DNA of 64,000 nucleotides, taken from positions 44,941,129 to 45,005,128 of the forward strand of contig OZ038508.1 in the NCBI GenBank assembly GCA_964036315.1, written 5' to 3'. Source of the DNA: Acanthosepion esculentum. Its lineage: Eukaryota; Mollusca; Cephalopoda; Sepiida; Sepiidae. A model generated the notes under the pieces. It was not told the origin of the DNA, did not search any database, and saw only the letters and a program-made list of their open reading frames with translations. The position numbers and the translations under genes were made by a program. Of this stretch, positions 12,340 to 24,079 are shown one piece after another (within the stretch, counting starts at the first letter, position 1; each line of letters opens with the position of its first letter).

Positions 12340-12404
<65 letters not shown>
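12340..12404. repeat. (TA)n microsatellite at SINE 3' end
   Basis: A TA tract that abuts the 3' end of the minus-strand ribozyme SINE (12405-12719), whose last bases read GGATGACAATA on that strand and lead straight into the TA repeats. Confidence 0.95.
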
Positions 12405-12406
<2 letters not shown>

Positions 12407-12719
12407 CATCCACAGACAGACTGTTTCGCTGTATCACAGCTCATCAGTGTGACTAGACGTCCGGTTGCCTTTGGCTAGAATCGAAAACCGACTGAATTCG
12501 CGTCAGTCGGAAATTTTACCCTGAAGCTGTTGGCGCATGGCAGAGAAGAAGGTGAATTTAAGGGTATTTATTTTTAGTTAAACACACAGTGACTGAGAGA
12601 ACTCGATTCGATTTACCGAAGAGTCTTGCATTATTAGCCGTAATAGTCACTGTTTACAAAACCACATATTCTCCCCAGAGAGCTCAACCGAAATAATTTT
12701 TTCAGGAGCATATATATAT
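12405..12719 (-). mobile_element. Retrozyme-like tRNA-derived SINE
   Basis: Read on the minus strand, the element starts at 'gctcctgaaaa' near 12719 and passes through 'gtaaacagtgactatta' and a tRNA-like stretch (box B-like GGTTTTCGATTC). It ends with a complete minimal hammerhead motif at 12452-12410. The same order of blocks is seen at 37052-37360. The box A side is more degraded than in that copy. TA microsatellites flank both ends. It has no coding capacity and would need proteins supplied in trans. Confidence 0.8.
12410..12452 (-). ncRNA. Type I minimal hammerhead ribozyme
   Basis: Minus strand, 5' to 3': stem I strand TCACA, core CTGATGA, stem II GCTGT-GAT-ACAGC (five pairs), GAAA, stem III CA-GTC-TG (two pairs, three-base loop), TC, then stem I strand TGTGG. 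This satisfies the hammerhead core, with GTC as the cleavage triplet. Stem I pairs over five positions including one G-T. A very short stem III is typical of hammerheads in animal retroelements. Self-cleavage is predicted between 12415 and 12414; activity is untested. Confidence 0.85.
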
Positions 12720-12832
12720 TTATTTATTTATGCTCTGTAAATTTACATTGATTTACTGTTTTGTAAAAATCAATAAAAACACCGGATTATAAATCTTGCT
12801 GTACTTTCTTTTTATTTATATATACATATATT

Positions 12833-13146
12833 AAGAAAGTTTTATGTTTATACATTCATTTCATAGATACAAGTATTTAAGTAAATGCTCTGTTTTATAA
12901 TAAACAGTATTAATAACACTTACCTGTCTGAATGACCGAGACATATTCGTCCTCCGGCAGGAATCGAACCTATATTCTATACGGAACCGTCATTTAACCA
13001 GACGTACCTTAACCGATCGAGCTATGAACATTTCTCGGACATTCTGGCCGGTAAATGTTATTAATACTGTTTATTACAAAACAGAGCATTTACTTAAATA
13101 TTTGTATCGATACAAAATAATGTATAAAGATAAAAATGTCTTAAAA
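12833..13146. mobile_element. Foldback element with tRNA-like core
   Basis: The arms (about 12834-12952 and 13030-13146) are inverted copies of each other; both contain 'acagagcatttacttaaata' or its complement. The middle, read on the minus strand, has box A TAGCTCGATCGG, an anticodon-like stem CGTC/GACG, and a perfect box B GGTTCGATTCC. The tRNA acceptor stem does not pair, so it is not a functional tRNA gene. It may be a tRNA-derived SINE that was inverted on itself, or a MITE that captured a tRNA. Confidence 0.75.
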
Positions 13147-13175
13147 TGATTGTCGGACTTTGTCCATTTCATAAT

Positions 13176-13178
<3 letters not shown>

Positions 13179-13265
<87 letters not shown>

Positions 13266-13268
13266 CAC

Positions 13269-13351
<83 letters not shown>
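13179..13351. repeat. (TA)n with internal (CA)n
   Basis: Long compound dinucleotide tract. The repetitive IYIY frames of up to 175 codons that cross it are artefacts. Confidence 0.95.
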
Positions 13352-13357
<6 letters not shown>

Positions 13358-13472
13358 TGTCCATAGTACTGTGCGAAATCTCAAGCCATGAAGACATTGA
13401 GCCCATGATAGTGTGCTTTTTCTTACAGCTCTCACGGCCTTGGCAGACGATTAGAACATCCTCCGCCACCAG

Positions 13473-13476
<4 letters not shown>
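13352..13476. other. Short unique segment between TA arrays
   Basis: About 125 bp of balanced composition between two TA arrays. In the minus strand it reads [20 protein letters not shown] and onward without a stop. No family was recognised. It could be the body of a small element whose ends grew into TA repeats. Confidence 0.4.
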
Positions 13477-13550
<74 letters not shown>

Positions 13551-13590
13551 AGAGAGAGAGAGATACATACATACATACATACATATATAC
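13477..13590. repeat. (TA)n, (GA)n and CATA microsatellites
   Basis: TA tract (13477-13545), then GAGAGA and a run of CATA units. Confidence 0.95.
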
Positions 13591-14471
<881 letters not shown>

Positions 14472-14919
14472 AAGCTATATACATAAACAGTTGAAACCTA
14501 ACCTGAACAAAATAAATTATGAAATCTCCACAAATATTCTTACATGCCTATAATTGATAACTAAAGCCATTGGTTTATACCGACGGCTTTCCATTCTTAA
14601 TACTTCTCGTTTTCACTCTCGCGTGGTCATGTGTGACGTCACGAGATGCGATGCGATTTTCACATCCGAGTTTGTCGTTGCTTTGAAATTTTTCATGCAA
14701 CAAAAACAGACTATCATTATTGTTTCGTCCTTGTATTGTTTGATATACTGAAATGTAATTGTCATCTTTGATAATGGCTTATGTAAGCCGAAAGCTTAGA
14801 TGGGATTTAAACATGTATCAATATGGTGATTTACTTTCTTCTTTCAATGATAATGTTATTAAGCTTATCAGACAATATGAAAGGAACTTACTTAACATAA
14901 ATAGACGCAACTTGTCCAT
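14472..14919. other. Unassigned; contains a perfect CRE octamer
   Basis: TGACGTCA, the consensus cAMP-response element, lies at 14634-14641 in a locally GC-richer patch. No gene was recognised downstream. A single octamer is weak evidence of regulation. Confidence 0.35.
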
Positions 14920-14921
14920 AT

Positions 14922-14968
<47 letters not shown>
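14920..14968. repeat. (TA)n microsatellite
   Basis: TA tract with one TACA interruption. Confidence 0.95.
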
Positions 14969-14970
<2 letters not shown>

Positions 14971-15039
14971 CATAACGATATATATTTTTATATATCAAAA
15001 ACAATATTAGAGAAAAATGTATGAAAAAGTGGAAAAGTT

Positions 15040-15088
15040 TACTTGTGACGTGTTTCGTCCTTCAGAACTTCATAGGACTAAATTTGGT
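15040..15088 (-). ncRNA. Possible decayed hammerhead in Penelope-like element end
   Basis: On the minus strand a GTTC-tgaa-GGAC hairpin is followed by GAAAC-AC-GTC, the arrangement of stem II, GAAA and a minimal stem III with a GTC triplet. The expected CTGATGA core is replaced by CCTATGA plus one extra base, and stem I pairs only weakly. Penelope-like elements are known to carry such hammerheads near their ends, which makes the location reasonable, but this one should be inactive. Confidence 0.35.
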
Positions 15089-15291
15089 GTGACTACGCAT
15101 GCGCACGAATAAGGGGTGCATCGATTTTAGAATTTTTGAGATTTTCTTTTATATATCTAACCGAATTCGTTTAGAGTTATTTCTTTTTCTTTTAATCACT
15201 TTTGTTAGTAGACATCCCACACTGTGATAATATAAGCTCTGCCAGTAATGGTGAAATGTTGAACGTCCCAGGGAGCATAATTTCTATAGAT

Positions 15292-15354
15292 GGCCTTGCG
15301 ATTATGGCACACTCTAGACCGTAATGGTCTAGAGTGTGCCTTGATCGCAAGGCC
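15292..15354. repeat. Hairpin with ~29-bp arms
   Basis: 'ggccttgcgat' and 'ggcacactctagacc' on the left recur inverted on the right around a GTAAT loop. About 26 of 29 positions pair. It lies midway between an 18-bp perfect inverted repeat containing CGCATGCGCAC (15092-15109 and 15399-15416). It may be a small palindromic insertion. Confidence 0.85.
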
Positions 15355-15983
15355 CTAGTGAATTGCTTTTTCATTTCGAAAATTCTCAGCAACCGTCGTT
15401 CGTGCGCATGCGTAGTTTTGTGCTGGCTTAAATTTGTCTGTGACGTTTATTTTTTGAATTTGTAGGTAAGAATAATTGTCTGATGTATTGGCATAATTTT
15501 AAATTTACATTTCTTACATTTGTAGATGTAATACATAGAGTTTCCGGTTGTCTGGTAATTTAATGTTGATTTTATGAAGGAAAAATCTGTTGTTTTCTGC
15601 TTGGCTGATACCTATATAGGACATGTTGCATTTTGTGGACTTGAGTGCATAAATCACATTTCTGCAGTTGCAATTTAAGTTTTTCTTTACTGTGCACATT
15701 GTTGTGGGGTTTTCAAAAGTCTAAGAATTTCCTTCTATAATGATATCTATATCTTTTTTGTCGCATTTTGTGACCCCATGTATTGTCAGTTGGCTAAATT
15801 TGGCTACGGTTAATGTGTTTTAGTTTATTTTGATTGGCGTTTGCTATTTACTTTTAATTATGTTGTTTGTTTTTAGTATATCCTTTATTTAATCATTCTT
15901 GTTAAATAGGCCTAGATTTCTTGTAACTTTTGTAAATAGTTCTGGATTGTTCTTGACGTATGTTCCTTTAGATTTCGTAGTTG

Positions 15984-15987
<4 letters not shown>

Positions 15988-16040
<53 letters not shown>
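15988..16040. repeat. (TA)n microsatellite
   Basis: Uninterrupted TA tract. Confidence 0.95.
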
Positions 16041-16041
<1 letters not shown>

Positions 16042-16559
16042 CCTGCATAGTTCATATAAACATTTTTTGTTTGCCAATCAGATGTAGAAACTAGTATAAC
16101 ATATAATTTTTTTAATATACAATACTAAACACTTCAAATACATCGTTGTATGGACCATTTATAACACATTTTGTATAAAAGATATGGGAATTGCAAATAG
16201 AATAGGTTGTGCTAGAAATAGTTTCCCCTAACTATGCAAATAGAGGTACAAAATATGATCATAAAAACGTAAGTTATATTCGAAATGGCGTCGATAGAAC
16301 GTGACTTTTATATGGATGTCCTCCAACGTCCATGAGAAATAAATATTCAAAATAAAATATCTAAATTGATCAGATCTAAGAGCAATGCGTAGTTTCTCGC
16401 AAAACCACAATGTGCTACAGAACCCAAATTTTAAGCTAAAAACTGGAGACAAAAATCGTCAGTTAGTTCCAACCGCTTTCTCCGATCGATTGTTAAAATT
16501 ATTTTTCAAGGATCATCATGTGAATTGCCGCTCCAAAATCAAAGACAAATGACTCTATC
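16041..16559. other. Unassigned
   Basis: No recognisable coding or repeat signal; a 74-codon minus frame (16228-16452) shows no motif. Confidence 0.35.
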
Positions 16560-16870
16560 AAATAAGAGAAGCCAACAATAACCTGGATAACGCTAATATG
16601 ACTGACATAGGCAGTCGCATTACCTCAAACAAAAGGTTATAAAACACGCCTCCATGAATACTGGAAAAAAACTTAACAGAAGACTTAAGAAACCTGTTTT
16701 CCTGAAAATTTGGTTTTATTGCAAGATTTTATAAATTTCAACCACTGGCTGCTCGGTCAATAAATGCCGAATGGTTCCCTATAAGACAACGGCTTACCAT
16801 GATAATGATAGGAGAAATACAAGTATGCGACGCTGAAATAACATGCCACAATTACGTGTTGCTTCTGGCG
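16560..16870 (+). mobile_element. LINE-like fragment, homologous to 40590-40880
   Basis: The stretch around 'ctggctgctcggtcaataaatgccga' matches 'ctggctgcccggtcaatgaatgcc' at 40830. Both also share an upstream segment that reads TPPSILERAI-like in the better copy. Both lie next to RLE-LINE copies, so this may be an upstream part of that element or a separate repeat. Stops are frequent. Confidence 0.5.
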
Positions 16871-16959
16871 AGGAGTAATCCCTGTGTCGATTCTGAGAAT
16901 ACCATGGACTTAGCATGCGAGCAACAAGGAAGCTTTAAGTGAAATAGAAAGAAAAAGTG

Positions 16960-18420
16960 TGTTGACATGTCGGGTCTCCTCAGTTCGGTAAAATGTTTCA
17001 GTGCTGAGACATCGGTATGGAATTCGGATTAACTAAACGTGCAACAGTAAGAGTCAAGAAACGCGGAATCTAGAAATCTAGATTCTGTCACAGATTAGGG
17101 AATTAGAACAAGAAAAAGCCTATAAATACCTGGGAGTCAGCGAAGGGGATGGAATACAGCATACTCAAATGAAAGAAAAAGGAAGAAAAGAAAACTACAG
17201 GCATGTGCGTCTGGTGTTAAATACCGTGATGTATTCACCACAGAGTATATCAGTCATAAAAAGTTTGGCAATACCTGTGGTGTAATAGAGTTTCATCATC
17301 CTTAACTGACTTTAAGGGAATGAATGTCAAACTGTGAAAGCATCCCTCTGCCACCGCATGCATCATACTAAGGTTGATATTGATCCTTTGAGTATGTCCA
17401 GATCCGAAGGAGTCAGGGGACCAGTTCAACTAGAGCTGTCTTACAAAACTAAAGCAATCGGTCTACTCAGACACCTGGAAACTACACAAAACAGGATGAT
17501 GAGCTGTGTCAAAGAACATGAAAGAAATAAGAAACTTTATTCAGTAATAAAGAAAGCCAAAACGTTCATAACTTAAGCCTCTTCCTACTCAGTATTCAGC
17601 TCGTGTCAAACAAGCTGATGTAGACAAATACGGTGCCTGTCACTGGTTACGTTTGCCCGGTTAAAAGCAGAAACTGTACAAGACCAATGCATGCTAGCGA
17701 GAAATTACCATTCGCACATACTGAAAAATTGTGTTAAGCCGAAATGCAGATTCTGTCATAAATATCCAGAAACAATTGACCATCTTTTATCAGGTTGCAC
17801 GGTATTAGAAGCCACTGAATATAAACCTTGGCATTACAGAGTGGGCCAAAATCTGCACTTTAAATTTGCAACTTTTATGGAACTGAAACTGCCAGAAGCT
17901 GGCATGAACATCACCCAGACCTAGTTACGGAGATAGGTCCTGTAAAAACTTTTTGGGACTTGACAATTAACACAGACAGACTAATCAAACCTTATGGCCC
18001 TATAAATCGTGATCAAAGAGCAGAAAAAAGAATGTGATTTCTTATTGACATAGCCGTTCCTGCAGATTGTAATATATCTTTGATGATGCCTAAAAAACTA
18101 TAAAAATATAAGGACCTCAAAAGATATGACACATGAGGACATCAATTATTCCAATTGTAGTTGGAGCCATCGACTTTATTAGAAAAAAAGCAGATATATA
18201 CATTTGTGGGATCACTTTTAGTCCAAGCCTTAAAGAAATACAAAATTTATACTGACAGGTACAGTTCACACGTTACGAAGAGCTTTATCTATGTAAAATG
18301 TGTGTTTTTTCTGTATTGTTTTTATACAAAAACTGATCAATGGATAATGTCATGAAGACCTTATGTCTATAGTTGAGACTCGTCATGTGAGTTATCAAAC
18401 AAATGGAGTTAAATAGAAAA
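16960..18420 (+). mobile_element. RLE-LINE copy, decayed
   Basis: In order it contains the RT thumb region (a YKYLGVSEGDGIQHTQMKEK-like peptide near 17120-17180), the region with MHHTKVDIDPLSMSRSEG (17340-17420), an intact CCHC knuckle CRFCHKYPETIDHLLSGC (17745-17800), and the RLE region with the 3' tail to about 18420. Many frameshifts and stops separate these pieces. Unlike most copies, its 3' end is not followed by a clean TAA array. Confidence 0.8.
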
Positions 18421-18739
18421 TGCTGATTATAATATTAAGTATAATTTCAAAGAAACTGAAAATACAGAAAAGTAGCAGGATTTGGCGAGGGAGCTGAATA
18501 AGCTATGGAACATTAATGTAGAAACAATTCTTCTAGTAATTGAAGCACCTGGAACACAACATAGAAAACTGTAAAAAAAACGCTTACGGTAAATTGGAAT
18601 TGAGACAAATATTGTTAACCTCCAGAAAACTGCAATTATTTACAACAGCGAAGATTCACCGAAAAGATGTTGATTTGTTCAGAAACTTATTGAAATTTTA
18701 CCTCAAGGAATGTATTTCCATTAATAACAATAACGGCAG
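18421..18739. other. Unassigned between LINE copies
   Basis: A 73-codon frame (18540-18761) ends in N/S homopolymers encoded by the adjoining trinucleotide repeats; it is probably LINE-derived noise. Confidence 0.35.
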
Positions 18740-18805
18740 CAGCAGCAGCAACAACAACTAATACTACTACTATTATTATTATTACTACTACTACTACTAC
18801 TACTA
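18740..18805 (+). repeat. Compound trinucleotide microsatellite
   Basis: AGC, AAC, ACT and ATT units in sequence, forming the 5' flank of the LINE copy that follows. Confidence 0.9.
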
Positions 18806-19542
18806 CCGCGCAGAACCAATGTTTCCGAACAAGAAATTATCAAGCAAACATACAGAAAAAATTCAGAATCTGAAATGAATATCCAGAAACAACTTGCCAT
18901 CTTTTATTAGGTTGAACAACATAAATTCCCACCGAAAATAAACTCGGCATGACAGGGTGTGCCAATATCTTCATTAGAATATCTGCTATAATTATGGGTA
19001 GGAAACTTTAACAAATTCGTATGACTACGACCCATACACACTTACAGACATAAGAGTCTGTAACATTTTCATGAGAATTTGCAATACACGCAGAAAGAAC
19101 AATCAAAACTAATCGTCCAGACATCATGATCAAAGAACACAAAAACGGATTGTGCTTTCTTATTGACCGGACTGTTCCCAAAGACTCTAATGCATCTTTG
19201 AAGATCTTCAAAAAACTATCAAAATGCAATTATCTTGAACTGGAAATCTCAGAAATGTGGCAAATGAGCACATCAATAATTACAGTAGTGGTCGGAATCG
19301 TGGATTTGATTGGAAATGGTTCTGACTCATTAAGGAAATAAAAAAAAATGTTCTCAAAAGAACAATTCCGACCCAAAGAAGGGCTTTATCCATGTGAAAT
19401 ATGTATGTTTTGGATTGCTTTATTTTTTTTTATCTTCTTACACAAATGAGCAGTGAAAATGTCATAGTGCCATTTTTGACCTTAGGTCCGTGGGTGGGAG
19501 CCGGAAAGAAATTAGTATAGAACCGAAAACAATGGAAATAAC

Positions 19543-19596
<54 letters not shown>

Positions 19597-19597
19597 C
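18806..19597 (+). mobile_element. RLE-LINE copy between trinucleotide repeats
   Basis: It starts just before the CCHC region, passes through the RPDIMIKEH-type restriction-like endonuclease motif and LLIDMAVPAD-equivalent codons (19126-19340), then the 3'UTR, and ends in about 17 AAT units. Internal deletions remove part of the CCHC-to-RLE linker. It is flanked by trinucleotide repeats on both sides. Confidence 0.8.
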
Positions 19598-20298
19598 CTA
19601 CCAAGTATATTTGCTTATCTCATTCCCCGATTAGCTAATAATTGCGAAAAGCCAACCACTATGTTATTCAGATATCATTTATCAATAAACGACTTACATC
19701 TGTTTCCATAGAGGAACGCAAACAGATTCCTGCAGTCGGCAATCCGATCACAGAGGTCATTTTTCTCTTTAATCCTAAATCCACTTCCATTTGGGGCCCC
19801 CTTTCCCCGGGCGTACCACCAGCTGTAAATCGATGTTAGCTGACGGAAGCTATCTGGTCTCGATTAGGTAAATTCGCCCCGTATCATTCCGCGGAGACCC
19901 ACCAAAACCCTCGGCTTTATTTAATCAACTCGCTAGACCCATGCAGGAACGTAATATTACGCCAGCTAATTGCCCTCTGTTCGATGTCGATGTTGTTTCA
20001 GGGTTCCTTTACACAGAAGGCTCGATTGTCGATTAAGCAAGAGAATGCCGGCCTGTGGAGATGATAACAATGCCAGCTTCAATCCGGTCTAGTAATAATA
20101 AGTTTTATCGGCAGGGAAAAGTCGTTTACTGATAAACAAGGCAAGTTCTGTTAGGATAGTGAATTTAAATCTCACTTGATGGTATTTTAACTCGAGTTCT
20201 CATGATGAATCTCGATGGTTTCTATTATGTTATAATCTATTATACTGAATACGCTAAGCATTAAGGTTTATCACAGAACAAATTCAATTGACTTTTCA
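19598..20298. other. Unique segment, GC-richer, no gene found
   Basis: The interval 19780-20060 is non-repetitive and markedly less AT-rich than its neighbours. It has no long open frame and contains several TAAT/ATTA cores such as CAGCTAATTGCC. It has the look of a non-coding element under constraint, but there is no comparative evidence here. Confidence 0.35.
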
Positions 20299-20336
20299 GA
20301 AATAATTTATCTTCTTGAGTCACTTTATAATAACTG

Positions 20337-20424
<88 letters not shown>

Positions 20425-20464
20425 CACTTATTATAAAGTGACTCAAGAAGATAAATTATTTCAT
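20299..20464. repeat. Palindrome centred on (TA)n
   Basis: 'ataatttatcttcttgagtc' and the following bases on the left recur inverted on the right (arms about 20300-20342 and 20423-20464), separated only by TA/TACA repeats. Only one position differs in the non-repeat arms. Confidence 0.85.
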
Positions 20465-20485
20465 ACGCGCACACAGTCATACACG

Positions 20486-20550
<65 letters not shown>

Positions 20551-20696
20551 GCGTGTATGACTGTGAGTGCGCGTATGTGTGAGTGTGTGTGTGTGTGTGT
20601 GTGTGCATATTTTTGCGTGTATGGGTCTACTATGCATACATACATAAATGTTCCATATATATATATATGAATGCACATTATATATGTGTGTGTGTC

Positions 20697-20770
<74 letters not shown>

Positions 20771-20790
20771 TATATATATGTAGATATATA
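20465..20790. repeat. Cluster of TA, GT and CA microsatellites
   Basis: TA arrays at 20491-20542 and 20699-20782 with a GT array near 20584-20606. The long Y/I/H frames are artefacts. Confidence 0.95.
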
Positions 20791-20983
20791 TACGACATTT
20801 GTGACTTCCCTAAACGTAAGACTAATATATTTTTTATTTGAGTAAACCATTATCCTTCAGTTATTAATTATTATGTGTCATAAATCTGTGCCTGTATGAG
20901 TAAATAGGAAAGCCAACATATGCATCTCTTTATATTTTTAGAAATTTTTTTTTTCTTTAAAACACGCAACGCTCTTGCTCATT

Positions 20984-20986
20984 TAG

Positions 20987-21039
<53 letters not shown>

Positions 21040-21085
21040 CCCATCTGTTCATATCTATCTATCTATTTATTTATCTATCTAAGTA
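20984..21085. repeat. (TATC)n microsatellite
   Basis: About 13 TATC units with later TTTATC variants. Confidence 0.95.
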
Positions 21086-21424
21086 TATCGATAACCCCGT
21101 TTGTTTATTTAAGATCAATGCAAAGACTCGTCTCCAATATTCCGTGTTAAGATTAAATGACATCAAAGTGACATCGGCGTTTGTTTGGTGTCGATGTCTG
21201 CAGGGTTCAGAAAAAAATCTATTGTTACAAATCTATTCTAATTGTCAGATCATTGCAAAAGTTCGTTCCCGATTTTAATTGTTAATATAAAATGGCCGCA
21301 ACATAAGAATGTTTATATTTTTGGCCCATTCCTAACCTGTATTAGATTGAAACCTTACATCGTTCCGTTGCGACTCAGACTTTCTTGAATATTGATTCTT
21401 TGTCCACAAAGGAATCCCCTAAAG
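21086..21424. other. Unassigned
   Basis: No recognisable feature. Confidence 0.35.
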
Positions 21425-22268
21425 ATGGAGGATGAAAAGTTTCACTTTCGCCATATTATGCTCTGTGTTGTTTCGAAAATAAATAAGTATCGGAACTTCG
21501 ACAAAAGAAAAACCTTCAGAAGGTTTATTTGAATCGTGTTCCAGCTCTTCAGACGATCAAAAGTGATTTGGCAGATTTTGTGAGAGTGATTTTAACCTAA
21601 AGTTCAACCCCGATAGGGGAGAACTTCCGAGGCCGATGAAGACGCTCTGTTTGCCATTGTTGGGAAAACCCCAAAGATTTCAACGGAATACATTAGGAGT
21701 TTGAAAGTGGATATCTCAGCTGCCTTTAAATCTGAAGAGACTTGAGGTCGTTCATAAACTCGACACCTGGGTGCCATAACTTCTGACGAAACAAAACAAG
21801 ATCGATTATGATTCCGGGCGATTTTTCTGTGGCTACGCTCTAAAAAAGAACTGTTCTTGGATAGAATTATCACAGGCGATGAAAAATGGATCGCTTATGA
21901 TAGCACATTCTGAGCTTGAAACACAATCTGGTGAATGTGACGATCCCCTGGCTAAAGCGGGCTTGCATCCAATTCGTGGCTAGATGCCCATGTTGCAAAA
22001 AAGACCTTAGTAGAAGCTTAATAATATGAAATGGGAAACCCACCATCACTAACCATATTCTACTGTTTTGGTTCATTCGGATTTCCATTTTTTCTTGTCT
22101 CTACAAAATAATTTAAATGACAAAAAATACAGTCAGGAGAAAACGACCCTACAACGTTCTTCCAACAAAACAAAGCACGAACTTTTTTACGGAAATGATA
22201 TCAACAAGCTTTTAGAACCCCGGAAGAGATCTTTGAAAAAAAATGAAGACTATTTACTTGACTAATAA
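21425..22268 (+). pseudogene. mariner transposase remnant
   Basis: It starts with MEDEKFHFRHIMLC, the usual mariner N-terminus. It retains RIITGDEKWIAYD (first catalytic Asp in TGDEKW) near 21860-21900 and a C-terminal SDFHFFLSLQNNLNDKKY segment near 22068-22140, and stops at about 22265. Many stops and frameshifts lie between, and the central catalytic Asp region is scrambled. Terminal repeats were not identified with confidence. Confidence 0.75.
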
Positions 22269-22430
22269 ATGTGTTTTTTGTGAGTTTGTCAAAATTTGTT
22301 TTTTAATTTTCTAAACGAGCACAAACTTTTACAATGATTTAATATACATCCGTCATCTAATACATGAGTGTGTAATATTAATGAAATATTTATTTAGCCA
22401 CTTCGAATGCTTCAAGATTATGAAATGTCA

Positions 22431-22523
22431 AATAATACACTTTTTAAATGAAATACAAAATTGGAACCTTATATCTATCTCTCTATCTATATCAGACTGT
22501 TTTTTATCTATCTATCTATCTAC

Positions 22524-22560
<37 letters not shown>

Positions 22561-22571
22561 CCAGTCTTTTC

Positions 22572-22626
<55 letters not shown>

Positions 22627-22655
22627 CCAGTCTTTTCTGCTATCTATCTATCTAA

Positions 22656-22686
<31 letters not shown>

Positions 22687-22768
22687 GATAGATAGATAGA
22701 TAGATAGATAGTTAGATAGATAGATAGATAGATAGATAGTTAGATAGATAGATAGCAGAAAAGACTGG

Positions 22769-22819
<51 letters not shown>

Positions 22820-22940
22820 GAAAAGACTGGGATAGATAGATAGATAAATAGATAGATAGATAGATAAAAAAAAGTCTGATATAGATAGAGAGATAGATAT
22901 AAGGTTCCAATTTTGTATTTCATTTAAAAAGTGTATTATT
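22431..22940. repeat. ~255-bp-arm palindrome built on (TATC)n
   Basis: The sequence from 22431 reads the same on the opposite strand back from 22940, centred between 22685 and 22686 at TATCTAGATA. Unique flanking bases such as 'aatacaaaattggaacctta' are included, not only the tetranucleotide. Only a few mismatches separate the arms and no net indel is needed. A further TATC block with the same 'cccagtcttttc' spacer follows at 22941-23005. Confidence 0.9.
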
Positions 22941-22954
22941 ATCCCAGTCTTTTC

Positions 22955-23002
<48 letters not shown>

Positions 23003-23010
23003 CACTTTGT

Positions 23011-24079
23011 TATTTATCTTTATATCTCTCTCAGTTTCTTCCAATCTCTTTATCTGTCTAACGTATATACTTGATTATATTGAAAGTTTTAACGACCATT
23101 TTTTTTTTATCATTGATCGATACAAATCATGGAATTGTGCTGACCAATTGCACTATACGTAGGTAATTTTTTGGGATGTGTTAAAATTCATGAAATAAAA
23201 TTCAGAGTTTCACGATACATGAAGTTAGCTAATACAAAAGTATACACGGTATGTGTATATTTAAATGTTTTATTAAAACCTAACTTCAGCAGCTTAGAAT
23301 GATTCACGGCTATGGAGTTTCAGGGAATCATACTATTTTATTTAAATGAAAACGTTGGGAACCACATTAAATACTCAACAGTTATTTTCAGATTTCTTTT
23401 CCACTCCCAGGACACAGCACTCAGAAACCACTTTTAGCGTCCCTTTCATTATCTGGTCCCTTTCATTATCTGGTCCCTTTTGCTCAGCACTCGGATTATC
23501 GAACTATGACCAGATATGGTGTATGATTCCAAAATACTTAATATGCTTTGCCCATGAGAATCTGCTCGCATGTTCAACTCATTTCATTCCTACCGTGGTG
23601 ATTTCGATTTCGATTTCGTTGGTCGACTGTATTGCCAAAAATACTGAAATGAATGTATGAGAGTATCTTGCGATGAAGGTATTGTCAGCAAGCAAATGTG
23701 GAAAAAACTCAGTTATATATCCACCGATTGTTCCACCTAAGTAAACTTGTCTATATTATATTAAACTTGTCAGGATGCTTACCAAATCGGAACGCTTTTT
23801 ACAAATAATTCAGTTCACGCCACATGGAACCATACAGATATACTGCGCATGCACACTTGTGCAGAATAATTCAAACAATCGTATTAGATTTTTTTTCTTT
23901 CACCATACAGTCAGTTTTAGGCCAACTGGAGTGACAGGGTCTAATCGATTTTTATTTTTTCCACAGATTAGGTCATTTGCAGTGGTGTGCAGTAATGCGA
24001 ATCTATTTTCGGGGTGTATGGTGTAATTTTTTTGACCTTGAAAAATATTGCGTCAAGCGTGATTGCATCGGAATCTTAT
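23011..24079. other. Unassigned
   Basis: A 104-codon frame (23346-23660) contains a 17-bp tandem duplication with 'attatctggtccctttc' and no recognisable motif. A short 83-codon frame (23775-24026) is likewise unassigned. Confidence 0.4.

Larger units (their letters stand above)
15040..15960 (-). mobile_element. Penelope-like element remnant
   Basis: On the minus strand the frame at 15514-15699 reads CNCRNVIYALKSTKCNMSYIG and onward through LHKINIKLPDNRKLYV. This is the start of the GIY-YIG endonuclease of Penelope-like elements: IYAL stands for the GIY half and YIG is intact, followed by the basic H-x-x-x-IK region. Upstream minus-strand fragments (to about 15960) show stops and frameshifts. 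The reverse-transcriptase domain was not found, so the copy is 5'-truncated or has been deleted. TA repeats at 15988-16040 mark the far side. Confidence 0.65.

Noticed and set aside
14634..14641. Perfect CRE octamer as a regulatory site
   Set aside because: An isolated 8-mer is expected by chance at this scale, and no promoter or gene was seen nearby.
20424..20798. 124-codon frame with His/Thr runs
   Set aside because: Encoded by CA and TA microsatellites.
22381..23010. Possible CRISPR-like spaced repeats with the 'cccagtctttt' spacer
   Set aside because: The repeats are TATC microsatellite and the spacers are identical copies mirrored by the palindrome; eukaryotic context.
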